A stretch of 64,000 bases of DNA, taken from the NCBI GenBank assembly GCA_934098385.1, contig CAKOOJ010000003.1, positions 1 through 64,000 of the forward strand, given 5' to 3'. Shown one piece after another: positions 28,868 through 36,270 of this stretch. The DNA comes from an uncultured Bacilli bacterium. Its GTDB lineage: Bacteria > Bacillota_I > Bacilli_A > RF39 > UBA660. A model generated the notes under the pieces. That model made no database searches and was not told the DNA's origin. It saw nothing but the letters and a program-made list of their open reading frames with translations. How positions within the stretch are numbered: the first letter of the stretch is position 1; each line of letters starts with the position of its first letter. The position numbers and the translations under genes were made by a program.

Positions 28868-28895
28868 ATTATACCAAATATTGTAACGTTTGCAA
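28868..28895 (-). promoter_or_regulatory. Promoter of the pilin-like / TadZ / T4SS core segment
   Basis: TTGCAA (28895-28890), a 16-base spacer and TATAAT (28873-28868) on the minus strand, 39 bases before the ATG at 28829. It suggests that genes from 28829 down form a separate transcription unit from the surface-protein genes upstream. Confidence 0.65.
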
Positions 28896-28927
28896 TAATT
28901 AAATGTAAATTTTATAAAAAATATGTC

Positions 28928-28956
28928 AAATAAAAACGAATAGTATATATTCGCTT
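28928..28956 (-). terminator. Terminator after the first VirB2-fusion gene
   Basis: On the minus strand CGAATA (28953-28948 region) pairs with TATTCG (28942-28937) and is followed by TTTTTATTT. It directly precedes the promoter of the pilin-like genes. Confidence 0.65.
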
Positions 28957-28958
28957 TA

Positions 28959-30158
28959 TTAATCAGAGTCTAATTTACATAAGTTTTTCTTAGTTGGTTC
29001 TAATATACATTCTGCACATATTTTATATTGTTCATCATTTTTTACACTAGTTTTTTCACTTAAACCTAGGAATGCGGATACTATTGTTGGCATAAAGAAT
29101 ACTATTAATCCTGTTAATATTCTTATTCCTACCATTCTAAGTTTTTTGTTTAAACTCTTTTCATCTTTATCTACTAATGCTTTATATAAATCTATTGTCG
29201 CAAAGCCTATTATTATTAGTGGCACTATAAATTTTGCTATCATTAATAAATTACCAAAAAATCTTAAAGTTTTTCTTATACTTTGTTGATTACATGGATT
29301 AGAAGCAACTTGCGCTTTAACACAACTTCCTCCAGAAACTTCACAATCTTGTCTTTTGGCACATGCTGTGGTATCTAGAGTTTCACAGTTAGGATTTTTC
29401 CATTCTTCAACGGCTGGTAAATCATCTATTTTTTGTCCTTTATCTTCGGTAATATCTGTTCCTCCATCTGCTTCATATTCATGTGGACTAAAATCATTTG
29501 TAGAAGAAAAGCTACATACGATTTTATCTCCGCTAGAACCACATGACACGTACCATGGTGGACATCCATTTTCGAAATCTTCTGCTTTTAGATTAGAACT
29601 ACTAACAACAATATTATTCGGTTCATATTTAAGTTCTCCATTAACAGCAGTTATCTGTATGGTTACTTTTCTTTTTGATGGATCTGTAGTAGTAATAGTT
29701 TTTTCACATGTTCTATGAGTACTACTATTTCCATCAGATAATTTTTTGCCGTTATTATCTTCTTTATATAATTCAACATGTTGTCTACTAGTTTTATTAT
29801 TAACTTTAAAAGCATCTCTATCTAATTCTACAACTGCTTTTAATCCGTTAGCACTAGTTTTATAATATACTGCTTCAGGGCATTTTAATTTGTTTGTTTC
29901 ATTTTCAACAAATACAGTGGCTGGAATAGATTGATTGAAAGTATATGACATTTTAGAATCATCAATTTTACTATGACTAAAATTAACTGTTGCTCCACCA
30001 CTTCCATCATTTTGTACATCAAATACAATTTCCCAACTTTTTGATCTATAACTACATTTAGCACAAGCGTAGTTATTACAATCTGCAGCGTATACATAAA
30101 TATTTGTTATAAAAAATGATAATATAGTTATAAGTATGTATTTAAATTTTTTGTTCAT
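28959..30158 (-). CDS. Secreted Cys-rich ectodomain fused to a VirB2-like two-helix domain (copy 1)
   Basis: The protein has 399 aa. A signal peptide (1-24) is followed by an external region of about 265 residues with many Cys, which I cannot assign. The C-terminal 110 residues hold two membrane helices joined by a basic loop (ALVDKDEKSLNKKLRMVGIR) and end in a Cys-containing tail. That C-terminal part is nearly identical to the next gene and resembles the two small VirB2-like proteins downstream. A pilin-like membrane domain carrying a large ectodomain is unusual; it could be a tip or adhesin-bearing subunit. Confidence 0.65.
   Translation of the reverse strand: MNKKFKYILITILSFFITNIYVYAADCNNYACAKCSYRSKSWEIVFDVQNDGSGGATVNFSHSKIDDSKMSYTFNQSIPATVFVENETNKLKCPEAVYYKTSANGLKAVVELDRDAFKVNNKTSRQHVELYKEDNNGKKLSDGNSSTHRTCEKTITTTDPSKRKVTIQITAVNGELKYEPNNIVVSSSNLKAEDFENGCPPWYVSCGSSGDKIVCSFSSTNDFSPHEYEADGGTDITEDKGQKIDDLPAVEEWKNPNCETLDTTACAKRQDCEVSGGSCVKAQVASNPCNQQSIRKTLRFFGNLLMIAKFIVPLIIIGFATIDLYKALVDKDEKSLNKKLRMVGIRILTGLIVFFMPTIVSAFLGLSEKTSVKNDEQYKICAECILEPTKKNLCKLDSD
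28975..29290 (-). repeat. Direct repeat copy 1: 3' part of the VirB2-fusion genes
   Basis: About 315 bases are highly similar to 30203-30520, differing by scattered, mostly silent changes. The similarity begins just after a CNxQSIRKT segment in the protein and continues almost to the stop. It reflects duplication or gene conversion of the membrane domain. Confidence 0.8.
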
Positions 30159-30189
30159 AAGTCACCTCTTACATATTAATTATAAAATA

Positions 30190-31119
30190 TTAATTATCAA
30201 TTGTACATAAATTTTTCTTGGTTGGTTCTAGTATACATTCTGCACATATTTTATATTGTTCATTATCTTTTATACTAGTTTTTTCACTTAAACCTAGGAA
30301 TGCGGATACTATTGTTGGCATGAAGAATACTATTATTCCAGTCAATATTCTTATTCCTACCATTCTAAGTTTCTTATTTAAACTCTTTTCATCTTTATCT
30401 ACTAATGCTTTATATAAGTCTATTGTTGCAAAACCAATTATTATTAATGGCACCATAAATTTTGCTATCATTAGTAAATATCCAAAAAATCTAAATGTTT
30501 TTCTTATACTTTGTTCATTACATGGTTCATCTGCTACTTGACTTTTTTTACATGTTCCACCTACTAATTTACAATCTTGTCTTTTTTTACATTTATCTCT
30601 ATCTAATTCAGTACACTCTGCAGCTTTCCATTCTTCAGCTGATGGTAAACTATTGGCTTTATCTTCTTTTTCTAATGCATCTAATTTTTTTTCATCTTCT
30701 TCTGGTATTTCTTCACCTGAAGAATAATGATTATCCGCCTTACAAACCATATGTCCTTTTGTTCCATTTTCAGTTGATATACCCCATTGACATTTTCTGC
30801 CATCAATATCTGTAGAATTACATGTTTGTTCATCACCTATATCTGAACAATATTTATAGCCTTTTTCTTTACCGTCTTGGCCGCCTTCTACATCCTCGTC
30901 ACTTTTATAACATTTTTCATATAACGGTTTACTATCATCCCATTTACACTTTTTACCTTCAAAAGAATGACTTTCACATATTTCTTTTGTTCCACCTTCT
31001 CTTAAAGGATTTCCTGCAGATGAAAAACTAGCACAAGACTCATCTGCATATACATTAATATTTATTAATAAAAAAGAAAGTATAAATAATAATATGTACT
31101 TTATTTTATTCATACTCAT
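30190..31119 (-). CDS. Secreted Cys-rich ectodomain fused to a VirB2-like two-helix domain (copy 2)
   Basis: About 309 aa. A signal peptide (MSMNKIKYILLFILSFLLIN and on) precedes an external region with two related Cys/Asp repeats (CESHSFEGKKCKWD and CNSTDIDGRKCQWG). An acidic linker and a CKKRQDCKLVGGTCKK segment follow, like CAKRQDCEVSGGSCVK in copy 1. The C-terminal two-helix domain is almost the same as copy 1. I start it at ATG 31119, with GGTGAT four bases upstream; a longer frame reaches 31176 but begins far inside the upstream gene. It overlaps that gene's end by 14 bases. Confidence 0.65.
   Translation of the reverse strand: MSMNKIKYILLFILSFLLININVYADESCASFSSAGNPLREGGTKEICESHSFEGKKCKWDDSKPLYEKCYKSDEDVEGGQDGKEKGYKYCSDIGDEQTCNSTDIDGRKCQWGISTENGTKGHMVCKADNHYSSGEEIPEEDEKKLDALEKEDKANSLPSAEEWKAAECTELDRDKCKKRQDCKLVGGTCKKSQVADEPCNEQSIRKTFRFFGYLLMIAKFMVPLIIIGFATIDLYKALVDKDEKSLNKKLRMVGIRILTGIIVFFMPTIVSAFLGLSEKTSIKDNEQYKICAECILEPTKKNLCTIDN
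30203..30520 (-). repeat. Direct repeat copy 2: 3' part of the VirB2-fusion genes
   Basis: Partner of 28975-29290. The 5' portions of the two genes share only short Cys motifs, so the high identity is confined to the membrane-domain half. Confidence 0.8.
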
Positions 31120-32218
31120 ATTTATCACCATTCTTTTTGTCCATAACTTTTTTATAAATATAATAACCTCCAGCACAAATGGATAATATTAAAACTATAA
31201 TAAATAATATTTTTATAATACTAGATTTTTTTCTAATAGTTATATTAATAGTGTATGTTGTAGAAGTTCCATCTTCTGCAACTACTACTACTTCTATTTT
31301 ACTACCATTTTCTAAATTATTATTTCCACTTATTTGAACTACTGATTTGCTATCATCTGCAGTATAATCTATATCAAGTTCTGTATCACTACTATTTATA
31401 TGCAAATCATATTCTGTAATCTTTGGATTAAAATTTATGCTATATCCAGAAATTTCTAATGATTTTAATTTTGAATTATTGGATAATTTGACTTGTTCTT
31501 TTTTTGTTATTTTTATTTTATATTCACTATTACTTCCGTCTGTACCAGTTACTTTAATTAATATTTCTCCACCATTTACTATGTTTGTGTTTCCACTAAT
31601 ATCTACTTTACTAGCTTCATCTTGTGGAACAGCTTTAACATCAATGTTTACAACTTCATTATTAACTTCTATACCATATTCATGTACATCGTCTTTAAAA
31701 TCTATTACACCTTGTGATAAAGTCAATGATGATAATTTTGTGTTGCTAGGAGCAGCAGTTGTTGTAGGAACTTGTGTTGTAGTTTTAACTACTTTTCTAG
31801 TTGTAGTTTTCTTTGTTGTAGTTGTTGTAGTTAAACTTTCACCGTTACTTTTTCTATTACAATCATAATACATTATAACTGAGCAGTATTTTACTGTTGA
31901 TCTATCTTTTTCACTACTATTACAGCTTAAATTAGAGCATCCATTTTTTACTAATTTTGTATATGGATCTTTATTCCCATTACTACAAGTAACTTTATTA
32001 CTATTAAAATAATTAGTTGTGCTACTTTTACATTTATATTCCATACAATGACCAAAATAGATATCATTATTGATTGATATACTATTGCTTTGGTATGTAC
32101 TACTTGTACATATATTTAAGTTATCTCCACTATATACAGGACTACTAGCATTTAATGCTTTTACTACATTTGGCATAATTAATAATGTAATTAATAATAT
32201 TAAACTCTTCTTTTTCAT
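31106..32218 (-). CDS. Secreted protein with two cadherin-like beta-sandwich repeats and a C-terminal anchor
   Basis: About 370 aa. A signal peptide (1-23) is followed by a Cys-containing N-terminal domain and a Thr-rich linker (TTTTTKKTTTRK). Two cadherin-like beta-sandwich domains (about 160-235 and 248-325) are recognised by LSSLTLSQGVIDFKDDVHEY and LKSLEISGYSINFNPKITEY with matching EYKIKIT and TYTINIT ends. A C-terminal membrane helix (about 333-352) and a charged tail anchor it. I start it at 32218, with GGAG eight bases before the ATG. It is probably a surface or channel-associated stalk protein. Confidence 0.75.
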   Translation of the reverse strand: MKKKSLILLITLLIMPNVVKALNASSPVYSGDNLNICTSSTYQSNSISINNDIYFGHCMEYKCKSSTTNYFNSNKVTCSNGNKDPYTKLVKNGCSNLSCNSSEKDRSTVKYCSVIMYYDCNRKSNGESLTTTTTTKKTTTRKVVKTTTQVPTTTAAPSNTKLSSLTLSQGVIDFKDDVHEYGIEVNNEVVNIDVKAVPQDEASKVDISGNTNIVNGGEILIKVTGTDGSNSEYKIKITKKEQVKLSNNSKLKSLEISGYSINFNPKITEYDLHINSSDTELDIDYTADDSKSVVQISGNNNLENGSKIEVVVVAEDGTSTTYTINITIRKKSSIIKILFIIVLILSICAGGYYIYKKVMDKKNGDKYEYE

Positions 32219-32233
32219 AAGTTTCACTCCTAA

Positions 32234-32267
32234 CAAATAAAAGGAAGATAACATGATTATCTTCCTA
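32234..32267 (-). terminator. Hairpin with T-run just upstream of the 32218 start
   Basis: AGGAAGATAA (32267-32258) pairs perfectly with TTATCTTCCT (32251-32242) on the minus strand and is followed by TTTTATTT. It ends only a few bases before the next ribosome site, so it may act as a terminator or attenuator inside the surface-protein cluster. Confidence 0.75.
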
Positions 32268-32329
32268 AGTATTTTAAATCATATTCTCTATTAATATGAT
32301 AAACTATTTTTTTAATAAAATCAATAGAT

Positions 32330-33007
32330 TTATATGTTTTTAAATAAATTATATTTTTTAACACACATCATAAATATGTAAGATATAACACCAACTAAAC
32401 CTAATACTACGAAGTATGTATTTATACCAGTACTTTCGTTGTTTACAGTAGATGAACTATTGTAACCAGAACCACTTGATGAACTTGAACCAGTTCCTGA
32501 GCCTGTTGTACTAGAGCCTGATCCAGTAGAACTACTACCGCTTCCAGAACTATTATTTCCACCACTTACAACATTACCTGTGCTTTTATCTATAACTGTT
32601 GAATTATCTGTAGATGTAGAATTATTAGTACAAGTAACACTATATTGATCACTCCAATAACTTGAATTTTTACAATCTTTACTAGCAATACCAACAATTG
32701 AAACTTTTATATATTTTTCTCCTCCACTACATGTAACCACACTGGAAATAACATTATTTACATCAGATTTTCCACCAGAATATGTTTTATTGTTAGAAGA
32801 ATCTGTACGACCAAATATATCAATCAATCCTGAACCATTTATTGTATATTTTTTCCCTCCATTTTCATAATTACTTTTTAAATCATTGTATGTACTTGAG
32901 AAACTAGTAGATTGACTATCTTCTATACAAGTACTTGCTGCAAAAACATTCACACCAAATCCAAACATACATATTGTGATTATGATTATATTTAATATTT
33001 TTTTCAT
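32330..33007 (-). CDS. Secreted protein with Ser/Gly-rich stalk and C-terminal membrane anchor
   Basis: The protein has 225 aa. A signal peptide (1-23) precedes a small domain with four Cys (about 24-135). A Ser/Gly/Thr-rich low-complexity stalk (about 145-190) leads to a C-terminal membrane helix (about 195-217) and a basic end. There is no LPXTG motif. The layout matches the neighbouring surface proteins, all inserted by a C-terminal helix. I do not recognise the head domain. Confidence 0.6.
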   Translation of the reverse strand: MKKILNIIIITICMFGFGVNVFAASTCIEDSQSTSFSSTYNDLKSNYENGGKKYTINGSGLIDIFGRTDSSNNKTYSGGKSDVNNVISSVVTCSGGEKYIKVSIVGIASKDCKNSSYWSDQYSVTCTNNSTSTDNSTVIDKSTGNVVSGGNNSSGSGSSSTGSGSSTTGSGTGSSSSSGSGYNSSSTVNNESTGINTYFVVLGLVGVISYIFMMCVKKYNLFKNI

Positions 33008-33019
33008 ATCACCAACTCC

Positions 33020-36000
33020 TTATTCTTCGAAATATGCTTTATTAGCACTATTCTTTTTCTTTATTATTATTATGCAACTACTTGCAATAATTATAACAGC
33101 ACCTACAAATATTGAAGCTATTTCTATAGTTTTGTTAAATGCATCTTTCTTAATGTCTATAGAATATGTTTCAAATTTACCATTTTCTGCAACTACTTTA
33201 ACTCTTACTGTACTAAATCCAGTTAATTCATCATTTCCTCTAATGAATACTTCTGCTCTATTACTAGTTGGTATTGCAGTAATAACTAAAGTTTTTTCTT
33301 GTTTTATTTTAACAGTATAATCTCTTTTAGCAGGATTAAATTTAATGTTATAACCTAATACTTTTAGTTCTTTTAAAGTAGTGTCATCGCTTATTCCTAA
33401 ACCAAATTCTTTTCTAATTATTGTTAATCTGTAAGTACTTTCTTCATTATTACTATTAATAACTTTTATTTCTATAAAGTTTTCACCAACATCTAATTTT
33501 ATACCTGAACTTGATGTTAATTTATATTCGTTATCACTCTTTTTCTTATAAGTAATAATTGCTCTACTATTTTCATCTTTTGTATTCATTTTAAGATCAA
33601 TTATATCATTTTCATACCCAACACTTGTACTATAGTTAGCAACTTCACTTTCAAATGGTAAATATACACCTGGTATAATTAAATCATTTAATTGTAGTGA
33701 TTCGTTGCTAATAGTATCTGTACCTTTTTTAACAAACATTAATGTATATGTTCTTGTACTTCCTGTTTGGCTCTTTACTTTTAATAATTTAATAGTTGTA
33801 TTATCAATGATAGATAAACTTCCAGGAGCATAACCTTCTTCATAGTCAGATAAATCACTACTTAAAGTAGCATCAATATCAACAGTCTTTGTATCTTTTG
33901 GTATTTCTACTTTATAATCTGTAACATTAGAATTAAATGTTATTTTACCTACACTTAATTGTAAATCATTTATTGTATTATCACTAGTTCTATCATCGGT
34001 TCTAGTAACTAATATTGTATATGTTCTTATTTTACCTTCTTTATTTTTTATTTTAATAAGAATTGTGTTAACACCATATTTTAAGTTAACTGTACGTGGT
34101 TCATATCCACTTATATAACTACTATCAGTACTTGTTAGTGTTGCATATACAGATATTGTTGGTGAATTTACTTCTAGTTTATATTCTGTATCAAATGGAT
34201 TAAATGAATCTGCTAATACTTCACTATCATCACTCAATTTATTTGATAACATTACATATTTACTAGATTTAATTTCATCATCTCTATAACTAACTTTTCC
34301 TGGAGTTTGTATGTTTCCATTTTCATCATATAATTGTAATTTTTTAACAGTAGTATCAGTATTTGTTGTATCAATTACAGAACCACCTATTCCATTACTT
34401 ATATTACCTTTTGAATCTTTAACCCAAATATATTTAGTACCTGGTGTACTTTCTATAGTGAAACTATCACCATTAGTATCTATCCAATTTGATGAATTAG
34501 TTGGCGCTAAAAATTCTTCACTATAATAATATTTTTCTATTTTACCAACAGCAGCAGTGGCTTTAACAGATATTGTTCCATATCCATTTGCTTGTACCAT
34601 TCCACTACTTACACTTAATATTGGTTTTATGTTATTTCCACCATCACATTTAACATTGTATGTTCTAGAGCATTTATTGCTTACACATGTTTCATCTTCA
34701 GTTGCTATAACACTACTTATATCAAATGTATATCCGTCAGCACATTTGTAGTTACTTTCTATCTCTTTCTTTATATCTTCTTCACTTGTTCCTTCTTTGT
34801 AGCATATAGAGTAAGAACTTTCACCCATTTTATTTTTTTCTTTGTTATTGCTACTTAAACTACAAGCTTTTCCGTCATCAGTAGCACTAGATGCACTAGC
34901 ATCACATACTTTTCTTGCTTCATCTTGATTTTTAGTTAAGTCGTTTTTACTAATAGATTTAGCATCAACTGTATAGATTTCTCCTTCAAATGGCGATACT
35001 TTATTATATATACAACTATCCTCGTCACAACTAGTTACAAATACTGCTTCACCACATTTGAAATCGTCACTCGCGACTTTTGTTAAATATTGTTCTTCAC
35101 CACTTGCAACTGCTTCATTACTACAACCTGTTGCATCAGCTTTGTTTGATAATTTGTTCCTATAAACTATTCTATCAGTGTTTTGTCCATCTTTAGTACC
35201 ATGGCATATTTCTGTTCCATCATTATTTCTAATACAATAATCTACGTAAAAGGCATCACCGCATTTTAACGGTTCAAAGCCTTCAACATCACCTATTTGA
35301 GCTCCCTCTTGAACGTATCTAATTCCACCTATTTCTTCTCTATAACAAGCATAATATGTTTCATCACCATTTATTTCAAAAGTTTCAGCATCTTTATTTA
35401 TTACATTTTTTGTTACACTATTATCTCCACCTTGGCATAAAGGTTTACCATTATAAACATCTCTAGTCCATCCAATTAGGTATCCTTCATCTCCATACAT
35501 TTTGTTTTGTCCAATTGTAACAGGAAATTTTTGTTTTGTCCCTCTTTTATTATTAGAATAACATAAACCGTTTCTATATGTTGTAGTACCATTATCACAC
35601 TCTAAACCGTATCCATAATTCTCATCAAATTGGACAAAGTATTTTCCTTTTTCTCTTCTCCAAGAATCATCATCAGTATTGTTATTATCATTATTGCTAT
35701 TGTTTTCGTTGTTATTATTATTTGTAGAAGAACTGCTATCACTCTCTTTACATTCTTTTTTAGCATTTTCCTCGTCTTTATCTAATCTATCACGATATAA
35801 TTTTCTTAGAATTCCGCCTCTTGTACCATAGCAATATTGTTTATTATCAGTTCCAATATCACAATAATCGACCCAAAATTTATTTCCACATTTTATTGGT
35901 GCATAATCATCTGCAACCGCATCATTTAATAAATATCTCCAATCATTTACTTCTTGTCTAGTACCATTATGTTTAAATGCAATATTACATTCAGCTAAAT

Positions 36001-36172
36001 TTGGATATGCAGTATTATTGCATCCACGTCCAATATTATCTTGGTTATATCCTCTGCATCCACCATTACAAATATAGTACTTTTTACTTGCTGCCTTAAC
36101 ATTTATCATTAATGAAAAACTAAATAAAAAACATAAAATAAATGCAAAAGCCAACTTATTTCTAAACTTCAT
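33020..36172 (-). CDS. Large surface protein with four cadherin-like beta-sandwich domains
   Basis: About 1050 aa, the largest protein of the locus. A signal peptide (1-27) is followed by a Cys-rich N-terminal half. This half has repeated CG..F.VDYC and YRNKL/YRDRL motifs in pairs (for example CGNKFWVDYC and CGDAFYVDYC). From about 590 come four cadherin-like beta-sandwich domains (ends such as RTYTILVTR, RTYTLMFVKK, STYRLTIIRK, ETYSIDIKK). A C-terminal membrane helix (about 1018-1040) and a Lys-rich tail end it. I start it at ATG 36172, with GAGG six bases upstream. It is the first gene of the T4SS-like locus and is a candidate adhesin or external scaffold. Confidence 0.75.
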   Translation of the reverse strand: MKFRNKLAFAFILCFLFSFSLMINVKAASKKYYICNGGCRGYNQDNIGRGCNNTAYPNLAECNIAFKHNGTRQEVNDWRYLLNDAVADDYAPIKCGNKFWVDYCDIGTDNKQYCYGTRGGILRKLYRDRLDKDEENAKKECKESDSSSSTNNNNNENNSNNDNNNTDDDSWRREKGKYFVQFDENYGYGLECDNGTTTYRNGLCYSNNKRGTKQKFPVTIGQNKMYGDEGYLIGWTRDVYNGKPLCQGGDNSVTKNVINKDAETFEINGDETYYACYREEIGGIRYVQEGAQIGDVEGFEPLKCGDAFYVDYCIRNNDGTEICHGTKDGQNTDRIVYRNKLSNKADATGCSNEAVASGEEQYLTKVASDDFKCGEAVFVTSCDEDSCIYNKVSPFEGEIYTVDAKSISKNDLTKNQDEARKVCDASASSATDDGKACSLSSNNKEKNKMGESSYSICYKEGTSEEDIKKEIESNYKCADGYTFDISSVIATEDETCVSNKCSRTYNVKCDGGNNIKPILSVSSGMVQANGYGTISVKATAAVGKIEKYYYSEEFLAPTNSSNWIDTNGDSFTIESTPGTKYIWVKDSKGNISNGIGGSVIDTTNTDTTVKKLQLYDENGNIQTPGKVSYRDDEIKSSKYVMLSNKLSDDSEVLADSFNPFDTEYKLEVNSPTISVYATLTSTDSSYISGYEPRTVNLKYGVNTILIKIKNKEGKIRTYTILVTRTDDRTSDNTINDLQLSVGKITFNSNVTDYKVEIPKDTKTVDIDATLSSDLSDYEEGYAPGSLSIIDNTTIKLLKVKSQTGSTRTYTLMFVKKGTDTISNESLQLNDLIIPGVYLPFESEVANYSTSVGYENDIIDLKMNTKDENSRAIITYKKKSDNEYKLTSSSGIKLDVGENFIEIKVINSNNEESTYRLTIIRKEFGLGISDDTTLKELKVLGYNIKFNPAKRDYTVKIKQEKTLVITAIPTSNRAEVFIRGNDELTGFSTVRVKVVAENGKFETYSIDIKKDAFNKTIEIASIFVGAVIIIASSCIIIIKKKNSANKAYFEE

Positions 36173-36229
36173 AAATATCCTCACTCTCTATCTATAACAT
36201 AATCATACAACATTAAATTATAAAATTCA

Positions 36230-36264
36230 AGAAAAAAAAGACAATTCATAATAAATTATCTTTT
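36230..36264 (-). terminator. Terminator after the RNase J gene
   Basis: AAAAGATAATT pairs with AATTGTCTTTT on the minus strand (36264-36236) with a single G-T pair, followed by a T run. It separates RNase J from the surface-protein operon. Confidence 0.75.
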
Positions 36265-36270
36265 CCAATT

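Larger units (their letters stand above)
13310..36172 (-). other. Type IV secretion-like locus without a visible relaxase
   Basis: Nineteen minus-strand genes, many overlapping or spaced by a few bases, encode VirD4, VirB4 (two pieces), PrgI/VirB3, VirB6/TrbL-like, two VirB8-like proteins, VirB2-like subunits, two wall hydrolases, a TadZ-like ATPase, pilin-like proteins and anchored surface proteins. The locus is bounded by a bidirectional terminator on one side and an RNase J gene on the other. I see no relaxase, integrase, att repeats or partition genes. Base composition matches the neighbours, so it looks resident rather than newly acquired. Confidence 0.8.

Noticed and set aside
31734..31868. 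Thr-rich low-complexity stretch as a tandem repeat array
   Set aside because: The codons for the Thr/Lys linker are irregular and short; it is a linker rather than a DNA repeat array.
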